64,000 nt of DNA. Origin: Lentimicrobium sp. (GTDB lineage: Bacteria; Bacteroidota; Bacteroidia; Bacteroidales; Lentimicrobiaceae). The notes beneath the pieces were generated by a model that ran no database searches, was not told where the DNA came from, and saw nothing but the letters and a program-made list of their open reading frames with translations. The first letter of the stretch is position 1; every line of letters begins with the position of its first letter. Positions 8,746 through 17,553 of this stretch are shown here, one piece after another. The stretch is taken from the NCBI GenBank assembly GCA_019429275.1, contig JAHYJC010000002.1:98634-162633 (forward strand), given 5' to 3'. The position numbers and the translations under genes are program-made.

Positions 8746-9024
8746 TTATAAAGCAATTAGTCCTTCTATTTCACTGGCTTTTCTGTAACGGACAATTACC
8801 TCCGAGGCATCCATCATCATTTCCTTTATTGTAACAGAAATATATTTCCCGGCATTAGAGTTTCGGTATGTAATAATTGAGTCTTCGTTAAAAATATGCC
8901 TGAGTAATGCATAATCCCGGTTATTATTGAGAATGATAAACTTAAACATATAAACCTTGGGCCAGTTACCTTCTACATTTAGTTGGTCTTCAAGTCTTTT
9001 TAAAAAATCGATATGGATTGACAT
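8746..9024 (-). CDS. DUF493 family protein (YbeD-like)
   Basis: A 92-aa protein read from ATG 9024; the open frame extends two codons further to a TTG that looks unused. It matches the Bacteroidota form of DUF493: L..QL....WP.VYMFKFI, then a SNAGKYISVTIKEMM strand and the strongly conserved end YRKASEIEGLIAL. The fold is a small ferredoxin-like alpha/beta domain similar to the regulatory domains of YbeD. The function is unknown. It lies downstream of DUF58 on the same strand with a 70-bp gap. Confidence 0.85.
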   Translation of the reverse strand: MSIHIDFLKRLEDQLNVEGNWPKVYMFKFIILNNNRDYALLRHIFNEDSIITYRNSNAGKYISVTIKEMMMDASEVIVRYRKASEIEGLIAL

Positions 9025-9094
9025 TCTCAAAGAATGGGTAAAAAATGGAGAAATATTAATGATGACAAGTCATAGAATTCAGATCAGCCTCTGT

Positions 9095-10027
9095 CTAATG
9101 CATTTTTACACGTTTCAGCAAATAGGGCATCAATACCTGTCTGTAACCAAGGGCAACATCCGCTTCAATCAGATCTATGTGGTACTGAGCACATTTCATC
9201 ACAAGCTCAGCTTTAAAAGCCTGCATTTCTGCACGATAGCCAACTCTCACTTCGTGAGGCCTGATTTTGACCTCTTCACCACTTTCCATATCAATAAACC
9301 GATAAGGTTTATTATCGAAAGCAAAGTCGATTTCATGTTTCTTATCTGTTACATGAAAAAGAATGACTTCATGCTTATTGTGTTTTAGGTGCTGAAGGGC
9401 TGGAAACAGCTGGTTGCGGCCAGTACTGTCAATCATATCGCTGAAAATAACTACCAGAGAACGTTTATGAATATTGTCGGCAATTTCATGCAAGGATTGA
9501 GCTGCAGAAGTAAACTTTCCTGATTTCCGGGTATTATCATTCAACAGTTTTTCCAGTTCCGAATAAAGGTATTTATTGTGTACCAGGTTTGAATGTGCTT
9601 TGGTATTAAGTTCTATTTTATCGGCAAAAATGCTTAACCCTGCGGCATCTCGCTGCCGCCGTAAAAGGTACATGATGGCAGCTGCCGAATTAATAGTGAA
9701 GGTCATTTTATCTAATCCGTCTGTTCCAGGTGTATCGTGCAGTGGATAATACATTGAAGACGAGCCGTCAATGATGATCTGACACCTCAGATTAGTCTCT
9801 TCTTCGTATCTTTTTACATAAAGGCGATCGGTTCGTCCATAAAGTTTCCAGTCAATATTTTTTACCGATTCACCCTGATTATAAAGCCGGTGCTCTGCAA
9901 ATTCCACCGAGAAACCATGAAAAGGGCTTTTATGGAGTCCTGTAATAAAACCTTCAACTACCTGGCGTGCAAGTAATTCAAGCGGACTAAACTCTTCAAA
10001 TCCGGATTTATCAATAGTTATTGGCAC
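9095..10027 (-). CDS. DUF58 domain protein (vWA-like)
   Basis: A 310-aa cytosolic protein. The N-terminal part has the DUF58 core: HRLYNQGESVKNIDWKLYGR, then LYVKRYEEETNLRCQIIIDGSSSMYYP, where DGSSS is a MIDAS-like D-x-S-x-S site of a von Willebrand factor A fold. The C-terminus carries the second vWA part (VVIFSDMIDSTGR). The start is GTG at 10027, with no other suitable start nearby. DUF58 proteins normally follow a MoxR AAA+ ATPase and work with it as chaperone-like modules. No moxR is adjacent here, where the upstream neighbour is thioredoxin. Confidence 0.85.
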   Translation of the reverse strand: MPITIDKSGFEEFSPLELLARQVVEGFITGLHKSPFHGFSVEFAEHRLYNQGESVKNIDWKLYGRTDRLYVKRYEEETNLRCQIIIDGSSSMYYPLHDTPGTDGLDKMTFTINSAAAIMYLLRRQRDAAGLSIFADKIELNTKAHSNLVHNKYLYSELEKLLNDNTRKSGKFTSAAQSLHEIADNIHKRSLVVIFSDMIDSTGRNQLFPALQHLKHNKHEVILFHVTDKKHEIDFAFDNKPYRFIDMESGEEVKIRPHEVRVGYRAEMQAFKAELVMKCAQYHIDLIEADVALGYRQVLMPYLLKRVKMH

Positions 10028-10178
10028 AACATTGAATATTAAAAAACAAACTACCTCACAGAACGTGCGAGATAGTTAATATTTATGCTTTTCAGAACAA
10101 ACTGGTAGTTCCGGAAAGCAACCATGCAGACCAGAAAAGCAAAGCGTGTCCCTGAGAGCAGAATATTGAAAAATACGA

Positions 10179-10496
10179 TCAGAGTAACTTCTCAAGTTTG
10201 GCAACCAAAACTGATTTGGGCACAGCTCCAACCTGCTTATCAGCGACTTCACCATTTTTAAAAAACAAAATGGTTGGAATATTACGAATGGAATATTTGG
10301 CAGTAATGCCCGGGTTGTTATCTACATCAAGTTTACCGATAACTGCCCTACCTTCAAACTCATGGCTCATTTCTTCAACAAGAGGTCCTACCATGCGGCA
10401 GGGGCCGCACCATTCTGCCCACAAGTCAACAATGGCTGGTTTATCAGATTTTAATACAATTTCTTCAAAATTAGCATCGGTTAATTCAATAGCCAT
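10179..10496 (-). CDS. trxA: Thioredoxin
   Basis: A 105-aa classical thioredoxin with the redox motif WCGPC (Cys30 and Cys33), the preceding DLWAEW strand, and the cis-Pro segment RNIPTILFF opposite the active site. There is no signal peptide, so it is the cytosolic disulfide reductase that serves ribonucleotide reductase, methionine sulfoxide reductases and peroxiredoxins. It has its own promoter-like -7 box upstream and lies between dnaE and DUF58, all on the minus strand. Length and motifs are normal. Confidence 0.95.
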   Translation of the reverse strand: MAIELTDANFEEIVLKSDKPAIVDLWAEWCGPCRMVGPLVEEMSHEFEGRAVIGKLDVDNNPGITAKYSIRNIPTILFFKNGEVADKQVGAVPKSVLVAKLEKLL

Positions 10497-10536
10497 GGCT
10501 TATTATAATTTTAAGTTTAACAATCAATTTAGACTC

Positions 10537-10544
10537 CAAAGATA
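10537..10544 (-). promoter_or_regulatory. -7 box (TATCTTTG) of trxA
   Basis: Plus-strand CAAAGATA reads TATCTTTG on the minus strand, matching TAnnTTTG, about 40 bp upstream of the trxA ATG. Confidence 0.6.
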
Positions 10545-10639
10545 ACGCATTTTTCAGCTTTAGGTTTACATCCTAATGATTTTTAATTATAAATGACTGT
10601 CGGAAATAATTTCATAACTATTTTTATTTGTCTAAACTC

Positions 10640-13600
10640 CTATCCCAGCTTTAATTCAATCTCCTTACAATCTTTCAGGCCTGCAACAAGAAGTCGGGGA
10701 TTTACCCTGAATCTGGACGGAAGACTTAACGAAATATGATTAAATTCATCCAGAATATTGATATATAAGGGTGTAATTCCGGGTGATACATTCACTGTTT
10801 CATGTATTTTTCGCACCAAATTTTCATTCACATCTGAAGCATTTAGCCTTATGGTAATATTTTTTGTGAGCTTGTCAATTGATTCGGCCAAAAGGCTGAT
10901 GTTGGTGATTTTAAGCTCAATTTTTTCAGAGTTGCGATAATGCTTTTGCACTGTTCCGGAAAGAATCATTGATATACCTTGAATCAACAGGTGTTTGTAT
11001 TTCAAATAATCATCAGAAAACATAGTAAGTTGCACAGAATCATTGTGATCTTCAATTGTAAATACTCCAAAAAGCGTATTTATCTTACTGGTGCGTTCAA
11101 CCGACGAAGTAATTATTCCTGCAACAGTGACCTGGTGTCCCAACAGTCTGCTGATGTTCTCTTCGCGAATTTCGCTTACTGTATGTTTACAAAATGCATT
11201 TATTTCTAGCCTGTAATCATCCAGTGGGTGTCCCGAAATATAGAATCCTGTAACTTCTTTTTCATTTTTGAGTTGCTCAAAATTGTTCCAGGGTTCACAT
11301 TCAGGTATGGTAACGGCTGGCATTTCCACTTCAGCCTCGCCACCGAAAAGGCTTACCTGCATTCCCATTTTTTGAGCCTGATAATCAGATGCATGCCTGA
11401 GAGCTTTTTCAAGGAATGTTTGACCATCAGCGTTGTCTTGAAAGAAATACTGAGCCCGGTGAGTATCTTCAAAAGTATCGAATGCTCCGGCATTTGCCAG
11501 GGCTTCAAGACTACGGCGGTTTATAGTCCGAAGGTTAACCCTGCGGGTAAGATCGATAATATCTTTAAATGGCCCGTTGGCTCTCCGCTCTTCAATCATT
11601 GCAGTCACTGCATTTTCACCTACTCCTTTCACGGCACCCATCCCAAATCGGATCTGTCCGTTTTTGTTTACAGCAAAATCATACTCAGATTCATTAACAT
11701 CAGGTCCCAGAACCGGAATACCCATGCGGCGGGTTTCATCTATGAAAAATGTTATTTTTTTTATGTCGCTCAAATTGTGAGTAAGCACAGCCGCCATGTA
11801 TTCGGCTGGATAATGCGCTTTAAGATAGGCTGTTTGAAAAGCCACAAGCGCATAGCAGGTGGCATGCGATTTGTTAAATGCATAAGATGCAAAGGCCTCC
11901 CAGTCTGTCCATACTTTTTCGCAGGCTTTCAGGTCCAGATTATTGCCCTTACAGCCATCCATAAATTTGTTTTTTTTCTCATCCAGGGTTTTACGGTCCT
12001 TCTTTCCCATGGCTTTTCGCAGTATATCGGCATCGCCTTTGGTAAATCCACCAAGTTTCTGCGAGAGCAGCATAACCTGTTCCTGATAAACGGTAATGCC
12101 ATATGTTTCCTCAAGAAACTCTTCCTGTTCCGGAAGATCATAGGTCACTTTTTCGCGACCCAGTTTGCGATTGATGAAATTTGGAATATAATCCATCGGG
12201 CCTGGCCTATAGAGGGCATTCATGGCTATGAGATCTTCAAATTTATCGGGTTTGAGTTCTTTGAGGTGTTTCTGCATACCTGCCGATTCAAACTGGAAAG
12301 TTCCATTGGTTTCACCTTTTTGGTAGAGTTCAAATGTCTTTTTGTCATCAAGTGGTACCTCATCAATATTCAGCTTTACTCCATGATTTTGCTCAATAAG
12401 ATTCAGGGCATCGCGCAATATAGTCAGGGTTTTAAGGCCAAGAAAGTCCATTTTAATGACTCCGGCATTTTCAATTTCTTTGCCTTCGAATTGCGTGATT
12501 AGTAAATCGCTTTCTTTTGAAGTATGCACAGGAATAATATCCGTAAGATCGGAGGGAGCAATGATGATTCCTGCTGCATGTATTCCAATACTCCTGACAG
12601 AGCCTTCAAGTTTCACAGCCTCACGCAGCACTTCTGCCTGAAGATCGTTTTTTTTGGCGATTTCTCTGAGTTTTTTTATTTCCTCTATATCTTCTGTTTG
12701 CAGTCCATCCTTCTCCCTGAGGCTATCTGGCCCATCTAAAGGAGCCTGCATAATGCGTCTAAGTTCAATACCTGGCTTTTCAGGTATCATTTTTGTAAGA
12801 AAATTTGACTCATTTAATGGCAAGTCAAGCACACGTGCAACATCTTTAATTGAACTCTTTGCAGCCATAGAACCGAAAGTAACAATTTGGGCTACCTGAT
12901 TTCTGCCATATTTTTCGACTACATATTCAATAACTTTCTGACGGCCTTTATCATCGAAATCGGTATCAATATCGGGCAGGCTTTTACGATCGGGATTTAA
13001 AAAACGTTCAAAAAGTAAATTGTATTTGAGTGGATCAATATTTGTAATTCCAATGCAGTACGCAACTACCGAACCGGCAGCTGATCCACGACCTGGGCCG
13101 ATAAAAACTCCCAGATCGCGTCCAGCTTTGATAAAGTCAGAAACAATCAAAAAGTACCCGGTAAAGCCCATCTGACGAATAACATTCAATTCAAAACTAA
13201 TACGATCGGTTGCTTCAGTACTAATATTTCCATAACGATGCCTGGCTCCCTGAAATGTGAGATGATGCAAATATTCAAACTGATCGGTAAAACCCACCGG
13301 AAGCGAAAAGTGAGGCAGCATGATATCCTTTTCAAGAGTCAGCAATTCGATTTTTCCGGCAATATCGTTGGTGTTATCGATGGCTTCAGGCAAATCAGAA
13401 AACAATTCTGACATTTCCTGTGTAGTTTTAAAATAAAACTGGTCGTTGTAAAAGGCAAACCGCTTTCCTTTTCCTGTATTGTCTTCGTCGTTATAATCTC
13501 TGGCCGTGGGTGTGCTTTTCTTCTCCCCGGTATTTACACAAAGCAAAATATCATGGGCTTCGAAAAAATCCTGTTCAACATAGTGGGTATCGTTGGTAGC

Positions 13601-14230
13601 AATTATTTTTACATTGTATTTACGGGCAAATCTTACGAGAACCTCATTTACTTTGTCTTGCTCAGGTATTCCATGACGTTGAAGTTCAACATAATAATCC
13701 TCACCAAAAACATTAAGCCACCATTTGAATATTCTTTCAGCTTCTTCCTCACTTTTATTCATTATAGCACGGGGAACTTCGGCAGCAAGGCAGCAGGTTG
13801 TTGCAATCAAGCCTTTATGATATTTCAGGATCAACTCTTTGTCGATTCGGGGATACTTGCTGTATAATCCCTCCATATATCCGAGTGAGCATAATTTTAC
13901 AATGTTATTGTAGCCTTCCTGATTTTTGGCAAGCAGCAACTGATGAGAACGATTATCTCTGGCATCGCGGGTAAATTGTTTTTTGTGACGGTCTTCAACA
14001 AGATAAAATTCGCAGCCAACAATGGGTTTTATAACTGGAGGCTGGCCTTTTAGATTATATTTATTGGCCTGAGCAACAAACTTAAATACCCCAAACATAT
14101 TTCCGTGATCAGTAAGTGCAATGGCCGGCATTTTATCGGCAACGGCTTTTTCATACATCTGATTAATCTCAGATGCACCATCAAGAATTGAGTACTTGGA
14201 ATGAACGTGAAGATGTGAAAATTTAGTCAT
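10640..14230 (-). CDS. dnaE: DNA polymerase III subunit alpha (replicative)
   Basis: A 1196-aa C-family polymerase. The N-terminal PHP domain is intact by motif: HLHVH (His6, His8, His10) and LTDHGNM (Asp41-His42). The polymerase core shows GPGRGSAAGS near 378-387, the catalytic pair in PDIDTDF (Asp422 and Asp424), and the third acid in KMDFLGLK (Asp595). The helix-hairpin-helix and OB-fold parts follow, the latter ending near VTVAGIITS...FTIEDHNDSVQLTMF. Full length and complete motifs identify it as the main chromosomal replicase. A shorter, divergent DnaE lies 5 kb to the right on the plus strand. Confidence 0.97.
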   Translation of the reverse strand: MTKFSHLHVHSKYSILDGASEINQMYEKAVADKMPAIALTDHGNMFGVFKFVAQANKYNLKGQPPVIKPIVGCEFYLVEDRHKKQFTRDARDNRSHQLLLAKNQEGYNNIVKLCSLGYMEGLYSKYPRIDKELILKYHKGLIATTCCLAAEVPRAIMNKSEEEAERIFKWWLNVFGEDYYVELQRHGIPEQDKVNEVLVRFARKYNVKIIATNDTHYVEQDFFEAHDILLCVNTGEKKSTPTARDYNDEDNTGKGKRFAFYNDQFYFKTTQEMSELFSDLPEAIDNTNDIAGKIELLTLEKDIMLPHFSLPVGFTDQFEYLHHLTFQGARHRYGNISTEATDRISFELNVIRQMGFTGYFLIVSDFIKAGRDLGVFIGPGRGSAAGSVVAYCIGITNIDPLKYNLLFERFLNPDRKSLPDIDTDFDDKGRQKVIEYVVEKYGRNQVAQIVTFGSMAAKSSIKDVARVLDLPLNESNFLTKMIPEKPGIELRRIMQAPLDGPDSLREKDGLQTEDIEEIKKLREIAKKNDLQAEVLREAVKLEGSVRSIGIHAAGIIIAPSDLTDIIPVHTSKESDLLITQFEGKEIENAGVIKMDFLGLKTLTILRDALNLIEQNHGVKLNIDEVPLDDKKTFELYQKGETNGTFQFESAGMQKHLKELKPDKFEDLIAMNALYRPGPMDYIPNFINRKLGREKVTYDLPEQEEFLEETYGITVYQEQVMLLSQKLGGFTKGDADILRKAMGKKDRKTLDEKKNKFMDGCKGNNLDLKACEKVWTDWEAFASYAFNKSHATCYALVAFQTAYLKAHYPAEYMAAVLTHNLSDIKKITFFIDETRRMGIPVLGPDVNESEYDFAVNKNGQIRFGMGAVKGVGENAVTAMIEERRANGPFKDIIDLTRRVNLRTINRRSLEALANAGAFDTFEDTHRAQYFFQDNADGQTFLEKALRHASDYQAQKMGMQVSLFGGEAEVEMPAVTIPECEPWNNFEQLKNEKEVTGFYISGHPLDDYRLEINAFCKHTVSEIREENISRLLGHQVTVAGIITSSVERTSKINTLFGVFTIEDHNDSVQLTMFSDDYLKYKHLLIQGISMILSGTVQKHYRNSEKIELKITNISLLAESIDKLTKNITIRLNASDVNENLVRKIHETVNVSPGITPLYINILDEFNHISLSLPSRFRVNPRLLVAGLKDCKEIELKLG

Positions 14231-14711
14231 GATTTAAAAACTCAGTGTCAGAAAGCCCAGGCTAACTTGTTATAATTATTTAAAATACAATGTGATACAG
14301 ATCAGCAGAAGACATAATTATTGGAATTAAGCTGTTTTTACAGTTGGCTAAATTACTTAAAACCAAGCTGAACTTCTGATATGTTAATAAAATTTATTGG
14401 GCTTTAAGCAGGTGGTATAAGGCCGGAAAAGGCAAAGTCAAGATTTTAAAAAGCTTACTCTTTTCGAAAAACAATTCAAACAGAATTATATTTTCTCCAA
14501 TTTTGGATGCAACAATCAGATTAAGATTAATGCTTGAGAATCAGCAGAAGCAGATTTCTCATAAGTTTTAATAATTCAACAATTTACCTTCCCTGAAAAA
14601 GGGAATATTACTCAGTAAATAAATGCTCATTTATCTTTTTTATCTCGGAAATTATCCTTTACTTTGCACCCCTGTTTAAAAAACACTATTTAATTACTAA
14701 AATTTATTTTT
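14231..14711. other. Intergenic region between dnaE and rpsP (481 bp)
   Basis: An AT-rich gap between divergent dnaE and rpsP. I see no convincing gene or structured RNA. Its right end holds a promoter-like ATCCTTTACTTTGCACC (about 14656-14672), close to the phylum -7 consensus and about 45 bp before rpsP. A small CCCT-GAAAAA-GGG hairpin lies near 14591 with no T-run. Confidence 0.5.
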
Positions 14712-15398
14712 ATGCCAACAAAAATGAGATTACAACGACATGGTAAAAAGGGAAGACCTGTTTATCACATTGTAATTGCGGACGGTCGTGCACCCCGGGA
14801 TGGAAAATTCATCGAAAAGATTGGCACGTATAACCCTGTTTCAAAACCTGCTGAAATCAATCTTGATTTCCAAAAGGCTTACGAATGGTTTATTAAAGGA
14901 GCTGACCCTACACCAACTGTAAAGTCAATCCTATCGCAGGAAGGCGTACTTCATTACAACCATTTGATGAAAGGCGTTGCTAAAGGCGCATTCACCAAAG
15001 AAATTGCCGAAGTCCGTTTTAATGAGTGGAAAGAATCTAAAGTTTCAAAATTGTCCAGTGCTGAAAAAGCCATCGAAATTGAAACAAAAACTGAGATGAA
15101 AAAGCGATTTGAAGCCGAGGTTAAGATTAATGAAGTCAGAGCTGCCGATATTGCCAAAAAACGTCTTCAGGAAGCTAAAGCTGCTGCTGGCGTGAGCGAA
15201 GAGTCAGCCGAAGAAGCAGAAGTTGCTCCCGAAGAAATTGCTGTTGTTGAAGATGCACCTGTAACTGAGGTTGTTGCTGAAGAAACTCTTGTTGCTGAAG
15301 CTACCGAAGAACCTGTTGCTGAAGCTACCGAAGAACCTGCTGCTGAAGAAACAAAAGATACTGCTGCTGAAGAAACAAAAGAAACTGCTGCCGAATAA
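14712..15398 (+). CDS. rpsP: 30S ribosomal protein S16 with long acidic C-terminal extension
   Basis: A 228-aa protein. Residues 1 to about 80 are a canonical S16 domain (MRLQRHGKKGRPVYHIVIAD, then GTYNP and a WFIKGADPTPTV segment), part of the 30S body. From about 85 to 150 runs a charged, probably helical linker rich in Lys and Glu. From about 155 to the end is an Ala/Glu/Thr/Val-rich acidic tail finishing in four tandem 8-residue units of the type VAEATEEP. S16 in E. coli is about 82 aa. Extensions are known in Bacteroidota, but this one nearly triples the protein. rimM follows 6 bp later. Confidence 0.95.
   Translation: MPTKMRLQRHGKKGRPVYHIVIADGRAPRDGKFIEKIGTYNPVSKPAEINLDFQKAYEWFIKGADPTPTVKSILSQEGVLHYNHLMKGVAKGAFTKEIAEVRFNEWKESKVSKLSSAEKAIEIETKTEMKKRFEAEVKINEVRAADIAKKRLQEAKAAAGVSEESAEEAEVAPEEIAVVEDAPVTEVVAEETLVAEATEEPVAEATEEPAAEETKDTAAEETKETAAE
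15291..15386 (+). repeat. In-frame 24-bp tandem repeat (4 units) in the rpsP tail
   Basis: Two identical 24-bp units (15291-15314 and 15315-15338) encode VAEATEEP. Two further near-identical units (15339-15362 and 15363-15386) encode AAEETKDT and AAEETKET. The array is in frame, so unit gain or loss would change tail length without a frameshift. Confidence 0.9.
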
Positions 15399-15404
15399 TT
15401 AATA

Positions 15405-15944
15405 ATGGCAAATTCCGTGGAAATGGAAGGATATTTTTTCTTTGGCAAAATTCTTAAACTTTTTGCTTCCAAAGGTGCCCTCCTTGCATATCTCGATGTA
15501 GATGACCCGGAAGATTATATAGATCTGGAATCGGTTTTTGTTCGAATGAACAATCAACTGATTCCATTTTTTATTGTAAACATTGAGCTCAGGCATAAAA
15601 ACAATGCTGTATTGACTTTTCAGGACGTTGACAATCCCGAACAGGCTTCTATGCTTACCGGCTGTGAAATGTTCCTTCCATTGAATATGCTACCTCCCCT
15701 TTTGGGAAACCGGTTTTATTACCATGAAATCAAAGGATTTACTGTGGTTGATGAAATTTATGGTGAAACCGGAATTGTTGAAGAAGTTCTGGAATATCCC
15801 CATCAGGCAATTCTACGAGTTAGTAAAAACGACAAAGAGATACTTATCCCGATAAGTGATGAGATTATTAAAGAAGTTGACCGCACAAACCGATCACTTC
15901 GTATTGCCGCTCCCGAAGGTCTTATTGAAATGTATCTTGATTAA
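15405..15944 (+). CDS. rimM: Ribosome maturation factor RimM
   Basis: A 179-aa protein. The N-terminal RimM beta-barrel domain (about 1-90) is followed by a PRC-barrel domain (about 95-175) with LGNRFYYHEIKGFTVVDE at the junction and the family-typical ILIPISDEIIKEVD near the end. RimM binds S19 and helps 16S rRNA 3'-domain maturation in the 30S subunit. It lies 6 bp after rpsP in a two-gene operon. trmD and rplS, its partners in many bacteria, are not here. The start ATG 15405 follows the rpsP stop closely and gives the expected family length. Confidence 0.93.
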   Translation: MANSVEMEGYFFFGKILKLFASKGALLAYLDVDDPEDYIDLESVFVRMNNQLIPFFIVNIELRHKNNAVLTFQDVDNPEQASMLTGCEMFLPLNMLPPLLGNRFYYHEIKGFTVVDEIYGETGIVEEVLEYPHQAILRVSKNDKEILIPISDEIIKEVDRTNRSLRIAAPEGLIEMYLD

Positions 15945-16068
15945 CCCGGCTTTTTCTGGTTGGAATCTAATGTGTGAACATATACATTAACCGAAGCTAG
16001 TTCAGTAAAACTTCCAAAAAAATACCTGTAACTAAAAAACATATTTAGGTCAAGGTTTTGTGATTTAA

Positions 16069-16099
16069 TTGGGCAAGTCATTTTGTGATTGTACCTTTG
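16069..16099 (+). promoter_or_regulatory. Promoter of ilvA (TTG, 20 bp, TACCTTTG)
   Basis: TTG at 16069-16071 and TACCTTTG at 16092-16099 are separated by 20 bp, close to the Bacteroidota -33/-7 layout. The -7 box lies inside the longest open frame and so argues for ATG 16120 as the true start. Confidence 0.65.
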
Positions 16100-16119
16100 C
16101 TTCAATAAAAACTAGCTCC

Positions 16120-17355
16120 ATGTCGGTTATCCTGAATAAAAATCCCCTTCCTCAGTTTTCTGATATCATCAACGCTCAATCTACACTCAGTTCGGTGGTA
16201 AAGCAAACACCGCTTGAGCGGAGTAAATCTTTTTCGTCAATGTCGGGTGCCGAAGTGCATCTTAAACTTGAGAATTTTCAGACGACAGGATCATTTAAAG
16301 TGAGGGGTGCTTATTATAAAATCAGTAATCTCACTTCTGAAGAGTCAGCCAAGGGGGTGCTCTGTGCATCTGCTGGCAACCATGCCCAGGGTGTTGCCTA
16401 TGCTGCAACAAAACTTGGGGTAAAAAGTACTGTTTTTATGCCTGTTTTTGCTCCTCCACTTAAGGTAATTGCTACCCGTGCCTATGGAGCTGAAGTAGTA
16501 CTGACGGGCGAATCATTCGACGATGCTTTTAATGCTGCCATTGAATTCCAGGAAAAATCAGGAGCTACTTTTGTTCATCCGTTCAACGACCCTTACATCA
16601 TTGCCGGCCAGGGGACTGTGGGCCTTGAAATATTCGAACAATTGCGAGATGTAGAAGAAGTATTTGTGCCTATTGGAGGCGGAGGCCTGATAGCTGGGAT
16701 TGCCATTGCACTAAAACAACTCAACCCTAGAATCCGGATTATCGGCGTGGAAGCCGAAGGTGCACAATCTATGAAAATTTCTATTGAAAATGGCAGGCCT
16801 ACAGCGCTCACCTCAGTCAATACTATTGCTGACGGTATTGCGGTTAAATCGCCAGGAAATCTAACTTTTGAAGCAGCCCGTAAATTCGTGGATGAATTTG
16901 TGGTGGTAAATGATGCTGAAATGGCACGTACAGCCTATCTGCTTCTTCAAAGAGCTAAAATCCTGACCGAGCCATCGGGAGTTGCTGCTATGGCTGCAAT
17001 TCTTTATCAAAAAACTGATGTCAGAGGAAAGAAAGTAATACCGGTTATTAGTGGCGGCAATATCAACATGAGTATTCTGGAGCAAATTCTTGATAAAGGG
17101 GTTATGGATGAAGGATTGCGTGCTCGGATCCAGGTTTTGATACCTGATCAGGCAGGAATGCTTAAATCTATTATTTCCATCCTTGAAAAGATGAAAGCCA
17201 ATATTCACGATATTGAGCATGAGCGATCAACCACCAGTGTTCCGGTCGGCTACGTTCAGGTAACCATTACATTCAATCTTCAGGATTCATTGCAGCTTCC
17301 AACCATCCTTACAGAACTTGACAAACGTGGAATGCAGTACCAGGTGCTGAGGTAA
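16120..17355 (+). CDS. ilvA: Threonine ammonia-lyase (threonine dehydratase)
   Basis: A 411-aa PLP enzyme that converts threonine to 2-oxobutyrate, the first committed step of isoleucine synthesis. TTGSFKVRGA contains the PLP-binding Lys60, SAGNHAQGVA follows the pattern of the phosphate-loop region, and PIGGGGL is the glycine-rich PLP phosphate loop. Residues from about 325 form a C-terminal ACT-like domain (IQVLIPDQAGMLKSI, then INDIEHERS-like segment), so feedback control by isoleucine is plausible. ATG 16120 was chosen over 16069 because a promoter -7 box lies between them. A weak hairpin with a T-run follows the stop. Confidence 0.93.
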   Translation: MSVILNKNPLPQFSDIINAQSTLSSVVKQTPLERSKSFSSMSGAEVHLKLENFQTTGSFKVRGAYYKISNLTSEESAKGVLCASAGNHAQGVAYAATKLGVKSTVFMPVFAPPLKVIATRAYGAEVVLTGESFDDAFNAAIEFQEKSGATFVHPFNDPYIIAGQGTVGLEIFEQLRDVEEVFVPIGGGGLIAGIAIALKQLNPRIRIIGVEAEGAQSMKISIENGRPTALTSVNTIADGIAVKSPGNLTFEAARKFVDEFVVVNDAEMARTAYLLLQRAKILTEPSGVAAMAAILYQKTDVRGKKVIPVISGGNINMSILEQILDKGVMDEGLRARIQVLIPDQAGMLKSIISILEKMKANIHDIEHERSTTSVPVGYVQVTITFNLQDSLQLPTILTELDKRGMQYQVLR

Positions 17356-17364
17356 GATAAGAAT

Positions 17365-17382
17365 CCCGTTTTCGGGCTTTTA
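17365..17382 (+). terminator. Weak Rho-independent terminator after ilvA
   Basis: CCCG-TTTT-CGGG (17365-17376) is followed by CTTTTAAT. The 4-bp stem is short, so confidence is limited. Confidence 0.45.
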
Positions 17383-17553
17383 ATCAATGTTTTTCCAATG
17401 TAATGACTTTAGTCTTTGACTGAATATATTTCTATTTTTACGAAATATGTTTCAAATTAAAATCAGAATTTTGGCTGATTGAATTTTTTTATGACTTTAC
17501 GCTTAAATTTTCTACAAAATCCTATCTTTATTCCGCTTCTAAAACTACATTTT

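Noticed and set aside
8957..9388. A 143-aa plus-strand frame across the DUF493/DUF58 junction
   Set aside because: It is antisense to both genes and to the gap, with no recognisable domain.
11228..12502. A 424-aa plus-strand frame inside dnaE
   Set aside because: It is antisense to the strongly conserved dnaE coding region and shows no family-like motif; its length is due to codon bias in the opposite frame.
15167..15472. A 101-aa Ser/Ala/Val-rich minus-strand frame
   Set aside because: It is the antisense of the low-complexity repeat tail of rpsP and has no start signal.
16069..16119. A 17-residue N-terminal extension of IlvA
   Set aside because: A TACCTTTG -7 box lies in the segment, so it is probably not transcribed as coding sequence.
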